A program made the position numbers and the translations under genes. The notes beneath the pieces are model-generated. The model did not search any database. It saw only the letters and a program-made list of their open reading frames with translations, and had not been told where the DNA came from. This document shows, in pieces, positions 56,304 to 64,000 of a stretch of 64,000 bases of DNA; position 1 is the first letter of the stretch; each line of letters starts with the position of its first letter. This stretch comes from Ceratotherium simum simum (taxonomy: Eukaryota; Chordata; Mammalia; Perissodactyla; Rhinocerotidae): the NCBI RefSeq assembly GCF_000283155.1, contig NW_004454178.1, positions 28,102,271-28,166,270 on the forward strand. Reading direction: 5' to 3'.

Positions 56304-58389
56304 ACTTTCACTTGGAATGATGTTAAAAGCTCTACATCAAGTTTAAAATGGATGAGTAGTTTCAGCTAGTCCTCCTTGGAGGGCTGATAATTAGTCTTTG
56401 CAATTTTATTTTTTGGGCATTTGCTTTGATTTAACTAAAAACTGGTGCTATGCATTTTGAATGTTACACGGTTCTGATTCATGTTGATCTTTAGTAGAAC
56501 ATACATATTATGCCTGCTGCTGCTGTCTAAGATGAGGCATGCTGCCAGTGGTTCATGAGGATGGAGGTTTTGTTGGATGTGTCCAGCCACTGCACAAAAT
56601 CTCGAGTAAGCCCCACAGAACCCAAATCTTGTGAAAGGCGGTGGAGGCCACAGCCTCCTGCATGCTGTGGTCTTCAGCCACTCATGGCAGGGTCCCTGGG
56701 ACTGCCCAGGGTGTGTCTCAGTGCCAGAGGCATCATCCCGTTAATGACTTGAGACCCAGAAAGAGTGCCATGTTTAGAGAGTGGGCCTTGAGAGGCATTG
56801 GTTTAAAAGGCAACATAAATTTGAACCATTTTCTTCTATCTGTCTTAATTGGGGGTGTAATAGATATTTGGTTGCAGAAAAAGCAGAACCAGGCACACTG
56901 ATGGGCTTGAGAGTCATGGGCTTGTAAGCTCAGACCAGAGACCGTTTGCTTTGAACTGACGGAGTGGGTTATTCACTAAAAAGAATAAGCACCCAGGAAC
57001 TCCCCAAACAGCGAGGGGCTGCATGCACACCCTTTCTTTCGGGATGTTGTTTCTTTTATGTCAGGTGGTTTGTAATATGCAGTCGCTAGCCGTTTCTAAT
57101 AGACCCCATCACGGACATCGTCTGTCCCAGCGCAGTGAGAAAAGTTGCGTGCCCAGGAGGGCTGAGGTGGCCGTGCCCACTGTGCAGGTATGCCCTCGGG
57201 TGCCGTGGTCTACACCACTACAAGAGACGGGGGTGGTGCTCACAGCACAGACCGGAGGTGTCCGTCTGTGGACATCAGAAGAGAAGCCATTGCTGTGCAG
57301 CCTACGCCCCCACGAATGCTGGACCCACACAAGCCTGGACAGACACTGTTGAATTTGTCAAACAAGTCCACAGATTGGGTTTTATTTGGGGGATTTTGTT
57401 TATCATTTCTGGTCTTACCTAGTAGAGCAATACCGTATGTAAAGGTTAATTTTCTTCCTAAATGTCCTGTGGTAACTTTGTCCTGGGTGAGGCCCTCGTT
57501 CTCTGCCTGGGTGGGTTTGCCTTTTGTGCACACTAGGTCCTCAGGTGTCTCTCAGCTGCCATAGGCCTCAGGCGAGGGTCAGTCTCTCTTTCTCATTAGC
57601 ATGGGTTGAATACCAGCAGGGAGTTTTGGCTGAATGTACTGAGTAACTTTCCACCTCTGTAGCTGCCCTAACGCTGCACCGCAGCCTCCTAGGTGCAGTG
57701 TCTGCGGTGCGCAGCGTGCCTGCAGCGCGCGCAGTTCCTGCTGTTCCATCCCTTCCTCTTTATTCTTGACTTCTCTGCGCTTCAGAGGCGTTTGGATACA
57801 GTTTCGTGTTGGCTGACTAACCTCTGTGAAAAGATATGTGCCTATGATAGAAGAGCTGATGGTAAATGTGATATAGTCAAGAGTTACTAATTAGTAGAGC
57901 ATGTTCTAGACATTTTGTTTTCCCCTTTGTGTCACTCAAAAACAAACCTTGGGTTTGTGTGGTGAGGAGAAGTTAATATACGTTACATTTGAAAAGCTTT
58001 TCCTAAACCTTGGTAGTCATATGAGGGCTGCCTCTCTCCCCCGTCAGTTGTTGCCTAATGAATGTGCCTTGTGATGCTCTGAATTAACAACGGTGTCCGT
58101 CCTTTGTTTTAGGGGAACCCACTTAGTGTCTTAGTGTCTGGGCAGCAGGTCAGATGTGGGTGGGTTTGAGCCAGCTCTGCCCTATCCCTGGACCAGCTAG
58201 GGCTGCGGGATGGCGGGCAATGTCCCCTACCCTAACTGAGCCTTGCTGACGCTTGAGCACCTGGCACTCGTCACCCGTTTCTTGTGCTGTTTTACTGCTG
58301 TAGTATTTTAAAGTGGGTCCCTGGCGTGCTGACAACTTTCCTCAGAATCTCTGTAGGAAAATCTCTGTGTCTCTGAAGCATAAGGACAC

Positions 58390-58890
58390 CATCTGACATA
58401 GCCCCACACAGACAGTGTCACACAAAACTAATAATCCCTTGGTATCCTCTAACACCAAGGACATACTTACATCTGGCCAGTTGTCTAAAGTGTCTGTTAA
58501 CATTTGATTTGTTCAAGTCGGGATCCAAACACGATCTGCTCTCTGCATGTGACTGTGATAGCTCTTAAGTCTCCTTTCCTTTAGAAGACCCCCCCTTTCA
58601 TGCAGTGACTTGTGGAAGAAGCCGGGCCGCTGGTCCTGCTCGTGTCCCACAGTCTGGCTGCCTGTGTTCTCATCTGCCTGCCCCTCAGGCCTCTGTAACT
58701 CCGAGGCTGGACCTGGAGCCGCGCTGACTGCTGACCACATGCCCCTCACTTACACCAGCCACATTCCCACAGCCCCACGTGGCTGGCACCTCTGCATGGG
58801 ACAGTGCCGCTCCAGAGCGTCCCAGATGCTTGGTGGGCACTGCTGGGGAAGGCGTTATTTCAGATTCAGGTTTAGCTTTTTGGCAAGATG
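58390..58890 (-). mobile_element. L1ME/HAL1-like 3' remnant, antisense
   Basis: 'tttgttcaagtcgggatccaaac', 'gatagctcttaagtctcc', 'cttgtggaagaagccgggcc', 'gtcccacagtctggctgcc' follow the order of antisense L1ME 3' sequence. Strongly diverged. Confidence 0.6.
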
Positions 58891-60713
58891 TGGAAAAATT
58901 TTGAACAGCTTTCCTTTTCCAGAATGTTCATAATATTTTTAGTTTTACATCTTTTCCTTTATAATGAAATCGTTTATTTAAGAATCAGTTTTGGCTTTTC
59001 TTTGGTTGCTTCTCACAGCTCTGCCTCCCCTCTCACTTTTGAGCGGGCTGTAACCCCCACCCAGAAGGAATTCTTTAGAAACCAAGGGGAAGTGAGCCTG
59101 AAGGATGACGTTTCCTACTACAGATCATGTCTTTCCACTTGTAGCAGGTAGCTTAAGCAGGTGTTCTCTTCTATCTTAGGAAGAGATGGTTTATAGTAAA
59201 GATGAAAATATCCAGGACAGTTCTGGGCGAGGCCACCACGCCCTGAGTCAGCCCTAGGCTTTCTTTTGTTTGCTGTGACTGTTGCTTGAGATCGCCTTTT
59301 CTTCGAAAGCCCTTGTGTTATGCAGGGACACCACCTTGGAGGATGGTCCCATATACCTGGATTACAGGATGAATGTTCGAATTTGAATGACGTGTAGACT
59401 CGTAACCAGCACTTCTTCTACCAGGAGCCAGTTTGCTGAGAGTGTATAGTAGAAAAGTGCCTGCAAAGTGTTGACAGTTTTCTCTTAACCTGTTGCTCTC
59501 CTTAGCCTTACGTCCGACAGGAGGGGCTCACGCAGCAGTCCCCAGCACAGCCAGGTGTGCTGGGCAGCTAGCTGACAGCAGTACCCACAGGGCAAGGCCC
59601 CCAGCAGGCAGGGCACATTGTCCACTTTAAGTCCACCTTTAATAATACACTCTGCCTTAGGTAGAATATTTATTTTTATTAGTTATCAAGTCTATTTTTG
59701 TATTTAAGTTTCCCAAGTCCAGGTATTTTGCGTAAGCCAATATATGAATATTTAAAGTCTAACAACAGAACGGTTTCATGTTAGTAAGATTGACTGCACT
59801 AAAATAGATAGTGGTGTATACCATGTAGTTGTTTAAATCATTAGATATTGATGTGTGCCTTTTTTATATTACAAAGGAATTCTCTAAGTATGGAATTAGA
59901 TTAGGTTTCCCTTTTTCGGTTAACACACGTTTTTAAAATAGTAGTAATGATAGAGGGGTGGGCAATAAAAATAGCACAGCAAAAAAAGTTTAATATGAAA
60001 AATCTTAAAACCTGTTGGTTGTCATCCTTATTCTTGTCATTTTGCAAAGTCCTTTTTAATTGCTTTGGTGTACAAGTATATTTTGATTTTCAATGCAAGT
60101 TCCTCCACCATCTGCTGCCCCGAAGGAGTAATAGGAAGCATCATGCGTCCTGTGGTTATGATCACATGGTGCACACGCATAGCACATGAACCATGTCCCT
60201 ATGTGTTATGTGACATTGGATGCCAATTCCTGTGTCTTCGAGGTATGCTTATTCCCTCCCCGTTTTTGGAACATCAAAAAGAAATCCTTTGCTAGAACAA
60301 TTACTTCACAGACAAAAATGTTAGTTCTCTCAGGCACTTAAAGTTGAGAAGTTTAGTATCTGTCCTCAAGGCCATGGGATCACTCTGCCGGGTTTTGCTT
60401 TGGCCCTTCTCCTGAAGTTGCAGAGCTTGTCACAGCTGGCTGGGGTGCAGGTGGCCACTGTTGGCCCCTCTGCACGCAGTAGCCTGTGCCTGAAGTGTCC
60501 CTGGGCGCTGTCTCTGCGTGAAGGTGTCTGCAGTCCCCTAGGAGATGAAGAGAAGAGGAACTGGCATTTCCTTATGCGTTTGAATTTGTTCATTCTTTAC
60601 AGAGACGTTTGTGTTGCCTGGTTTGTGGTACTTATAAAATCTGTTTTCCATTGAAATTGCCATTTATAAACTCGCAGATATGTACTAATTCAGAATTTTT
60701 TAATTGTTTACTC

Positions 60714-60719
60714 AATAAA
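60714..60719 (+). terminator. Possible distal polyadenylation signal AATAAA
   Basis: Canonical hexamer in an A/T-rich context (tactcaataaaataagg). It is the best candidate end of a long 3'UTR starting at 56145, but no transcript evidence is available here. Confidence 0.35.
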
Positions 60720-60740
60720 ATAAGGAAATATTCACTACAG

Positions 60741-63700
60741 AATTTTAAATGAGCTTTTTAGCTTTCTTGCCCTATACTTATAGTTTCGATTTACATAAAT
60801 TAAAGATTATTTTGCGTATTAAATGAATCCCTGAAACAGCTATGTATTTTTTTTGCATCTTCACTGACGTTTTCTTCACTTCATAGGCTTCTGAGCAACA
60901 ATAGGCACCAGGACGCTCGTCCAGATTATCTTACTTCAAATATGGATGGCGTTGCCCTGTTGGGGCCACGGGGGAAGGCGCCTCTCTTTTCTCGGGATTA
61001 ACTCTCTTTCAGTGCTTTCTCCTCTGGCCTGGTGTGGCCCGCGTGGCAGCATGCAGAGGTGGATGTAGGTGAGCCTGTGGTCCGCTGCTCTGGGCCCCAC
61101 ACTGAGCCTCTGAGGCGCTGGCCAGGGGCAGCTCAGTTTGCAGCGCTGGGGATGAAGCCTGGAGTCCTTGGGCTTGTACTGCGCACGGAACACATGCTTC
61201 TTGATTCTGAAAGAGAACATTATTGCCTTTATTTCTGCGGTCAGCTAGAACCCACCCTGTAAAATCCTGACCCAAAGTATAGCAGCTGCTCAGGTTCTGA
61301 ACAGGTCTTCACTTCAACTCTGACCTTGAGTTTCCCACTCAGCCAACACAAGCTTTCTGCTTCTCCCACGGAACTGTCCACGCCTCTCCAGCCCCACTCA
61401 GGTCTTGGAACGTACGTGATACTGCCCCCCACCTCCTGGGCAGCGGCTGCAGCAAGCCTTGTGAGAACAGTCCCCTCACCTCTCCCTCCCGGGTGTTCGG
61501 AGCAGCGCAGGCACCTGGGGTGGTGGGTGCTGGGAGCACCCAGTGTTTCCTCCCTGGGGTTCCAAGATGCCAGCACCCAGTGTGGCCAAGGGGTGGGAGG
61601 CATCTGGCAGCGTGCTCCTCCTGGAGCTCAGTGTCTGTGCTCTGCCACACACCAGAGCAGGGGGTCATGGTGTCAGCACAAACTCCCGAGAACCCTGCCG
61701 TGGGCAGTCACTTCCCCACTTAGAGGAGAGGGTAGTGAATCACAAGAGCATCAGTTCCCTCCCATATCACACCAGCCCTGCTCCCTGACTGATGCCACCA
61801 CTGCCCAGCGTCCCTGGTCAGGGATGAAGTGACATGAGCACATGCATCCCCAACGAGGAACCTCAGTGATAAATGCAGATTTCAAGAAACGGCTGAAAAG
61901 CATTTCTCTACTAGATCTGCAGGTTGACCGGTTAGGAGGGTAAAAACCATATGGCCTTTATATTTGAAGCAGGTTAATTCAGATTACATTTCTTTCCTAA
62001 CTGAACATCACCTACAGACTTTTTAGTTTATTTGAATAATTTGTTTTAAGGACCCTGCCTCCATTGCTTCAATAGTTCAGAAGATCCATAAGTCACAGCT
62101 TCTCAAAGTTTTAGACAAAATGTATCACTTATTAGAACAAAGACACGGGGTGCCCTGGACCACCCATATGTGTGCACGCATGGAGGAGACCCCACACCTG
62201 CCAGGCCCAAGTGTGACTATGTTGTAGGTTAGGATGCCTGTTTTTCTTAACAAGGATAGAATCTTGTTTATTTAGAACAAAACAAAAGAAAAAACTCTGA
62301 AAAATGCTTCTTTGGAGCGCCATGCATGTTGATGCCACCCTCTGAGCTCCAGGTAACCACAGCTGCGTCCACGTCGACCTCGTGGCTCCTGCGTGCCAGG
62401 CACCCCTCAAAGCTTTGTGGGTGTCACCTCGTAAGCCTCATGGCCCTGTGAAAAGGGAGCACCATGTGTCAGATTTTTATCTGCCATTTGTAGATGGAGA
62501 AGATGAGCAGGAGGTGAACTCTGTACGAATACCCAGTAAGAGATGAACTGATAGTTGGACCTCTCGGTATTAGCCATTTTTCTACCTCTTTTATTTTTGA
62601 ACCAGATTTTGTGTAAAAATGACTCATGTCATGTCATCCTAGTCAAAAAATGGAGCCAGAAGTAGTTTTCTGCTAGCTCATCAAGCTCACGTTTACCTGG
62701 ATTCTTTGGACAATTAGGCTTTTTCTTTTTCTTATGGGGTCAGTGATCCATTGTTCTAGCCAAAGAAGGAGTTTCTAGATCTTACAGCTCCTGCTATCAC
62801 ATTAACCTTCAAACTTGACCTTGAATTTTCCAAACTGCAGCTGATTCTTCCCCTACTATTAGGCAAAAATGTTCAAGATTGTATTATAGAGTTTTAAAGC
62901 AGAGAATTTAAAGGTATGAAATAGAAGTAAGCTTAACTTTTCCTCTAAATGCGATATTTATCTTTCATCACCAAGTTAGATGAATAAAGTCAAAGTAAAC
63001 ACTAAAGTATAATCCTGGCTTTTTAAAATGAATTTCAAAAATGAATATTTAGAAATTTTTGGAAATAATGAATACCCTGAAGAAAATCACCTGCCAGAGT
63101 TCTCATCGTTGACAGTTTGAAGTAAGAGTTTTAAATTTTAAGTGTTTTTTGAAGACAATCAAACTTTGTAGCTTGCAGCTTTGAGGACAGAGCCTGCCTG
63201 TGAACACTTGGTGGACAGGACGTGATCCATTCCAGCAGAAACATGGAGCTCAGTGAAACGTGACTACCACTTGTGTCTATCAGTTTCTAATCACTGAATT
63301 TTCAAAATTGAAGAGTTTCCAAAGATCCCTTGTCTATACGTAGAGGAATCGGTCCTTGATACCGTGGTGAGGGGGGGAAGCACCACCTTTGTGTGTGAGT
63401 GGCTTCTGTAGGGGAGCCTCTTGCAACTCAGAGCAGCATTGATTTTTTCTGGCTGTTTTTCAGGAGAGGACCATGGACACAGGGGTCTCTTTTTACAAAT
63501 ATTTAAGATTAATTCTTTACGTCAGTTAAGGCTGAAGATATTCTATGGTGCCTACACTTGATATTTAGCATTTTAAAACTTCTTAAGACATCTGCCTTTT
63601 AGCCGTGCGCTCGAAGATGCGTCGTCAATGTCAGGAGGACTTTCTTAGGCAGGGGAGCACTGAGCTCAGTGCCCTTTCCCATGGTCACAGTCCAGGATCG

Positions 63701-63931
63701 CAGAGCTTGACCGCACTGACATCAATTCTGGAGAGCATGCCTGCAGAGCCACAGCCCCACACTTGTTTTCTTGGTGTGGATCGTCTGTGTTAGTGACTTC
63801 ACACACACAAGAGGAAGACAGTGGCCCACACAGGATAGGGCATGGGGACGTGTGGGTGCACACTCAAACAGCCTCGAGTGTAGACAAGTTACACATTTAC
63901 TGCCACTTGCTTGAAAAAATATTTCCCCACA
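60741..63931. other. Non-coding stretch, probably FARP2 intron
   Basis: GC-richer at 60940-61850 with several overlapping frames on both strands (the longest, 168 codons, at 61326-61832). None resembles FARP2 linker or Dbl-homology sequence. A MIR remnant lies at 62385-62580, and another AATAAA is at 62983. Nothing else recognised. Confidence 0.45.
62385..62580 (+). mobile_element. MIR SINE remnant
   Basis: 'cctgcgtgccaggcacccctc', 'atctgccatttgtagatgg' and 'gaagatgagcaggaggtg' follow the MIR order. Diverged. Confidence 0.5.
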
Positions 63932-64000
63932 GGGGCCGGCCCAGTGGCGTAGTGGTTAAGTTCACGCACTCCACTTCGATGGCCCGGGGTTCACAGGTTC
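63932..64000 (+). mobile_element. ERE SINE, 5' part (cut by window edge)
   Basis: Starts ggggccggcccagtggcgtag and runs to 'ccggggttcacaggttc' at the window end, which is the tRNA-like head with the B-box-like 'ggttc'. Confidence 0.92.

Larger units (their letters stand above)
56145..60740 (+). other. FARP2: Candidate 3'UTR of the read-through form (or intron K)
   Basis: Sequence after the TGA contains no ERE SINE. One diverged L1ME-like remnant lies at 58390-58890. Polyadenylation hexamers occur at 56298 (ATTAAA), 59964 (AATAAA) and 60714 (AATAAA). AT-rich ATTTA-like runs at 59660-59720 would be compatible with an unstable mRNA. If exon K is always spliced at 55201, all of this is intron. 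Overlapping + frames of 95-124 codons at 57023-57564 look fortuitous. Confidence 0.45.

Noticed and set aside
57023..57564. Overlapping frames of 109, 95 and 124 codons in three phases
   Set aside because: Three phases open at once indicates stop-poor sequence rather than coding. No domain recognised.
61326..61832. 168-codon plus-strand frame in a GC-rich stretch
   Set aside because: Overlaps frames of 109 and 120 codons on the opposite strand. Composition follows GC content, it shows no FARP2 linker or Dbl-homology similarity, and there are no clean splice borders.
1..64000. Bacterial-style features (operons, CRISPR, insertion sequences, riboswitches)
   Set aside because: The window is clearly mammalian, with spliced exons, SINEs and L1s. 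No such feature is present.

Overview
This is a mammalian nuclear genome window, and the interspersed repeats place it in a perissodactyl (horse, rhinoceros or tapir lineage). About 27 copies of the tRNA-derived ERE SINE family are scattered through it in both orientations. Their head carries the ggccggccc and 'gtggcttagtggttaagtgc' motifs, and many sit between perfect 10-18 bp target-site duplications. ERE SINEs are known from Perissodactyla; I cannot choose between genera. The rest of the repeat load is L1 (mostly old L1M/L1ME fragments plus one younger 5'-inverted copy), two MaLR retrovirus-like remnants, MIR and MER5A. Two assembly gaps (19000-19209 and 43550-43834) abut ERE copies.

The only protein-coding gene I can support is FARP2 (FERM, RhoGEF and pleckstrin domain protein 2) on the + strand. 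Eleven consecutive exons with GT/AG borders and compatible phases lie at 26198-56144. The first ten encode 325 residues covering most of the FERM domain (second part of F1, all of F2 and F3) and the FERM-adjacent region. The eleventh begins the Ser/Pro-rich linker that precedes the Dbl-homology domain in full-length FARP2. The start-codon exon lies before the window. I found no RhoGEF or PH exons, so they presumably lie beyond position 64000.

Layout: 1-26197 is repeat-rich intron. 26198-32961 holds five exons (F1 and the first part of F2). 32962-48647 is repeat-rich intron with one exon at 38632. 48648-51712 holds four exons (F3 and FERM-adjacent). 51713-54944 is intron with a SINE cluster. 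54945-56144 is the linker exon with a long in-frame extension. 56145-63931 has no ERE SINE and holds a candidate 3'UTR or intron, and an ERE starts at the right edge.

The most notable observation is at the linker exon. The expected 5' splice site at 55201 is weak, and beyond it the frame stays open for a further 314 codons of Ser-rich, acidic, non-repeat sequence to a TGA at 56142-56144. Polyadenylation-signal hexamers follow. This looks like an alternative terminal exon that would give a FERM-only, GEF-less FARP2 with a distinct C-terminus carrying four SExSS repeats and an NPF motif. Other points of interest are chained SINE insertions sharing target sites, a twin-primed L1, and an inverted ERE pair around the first three exons.
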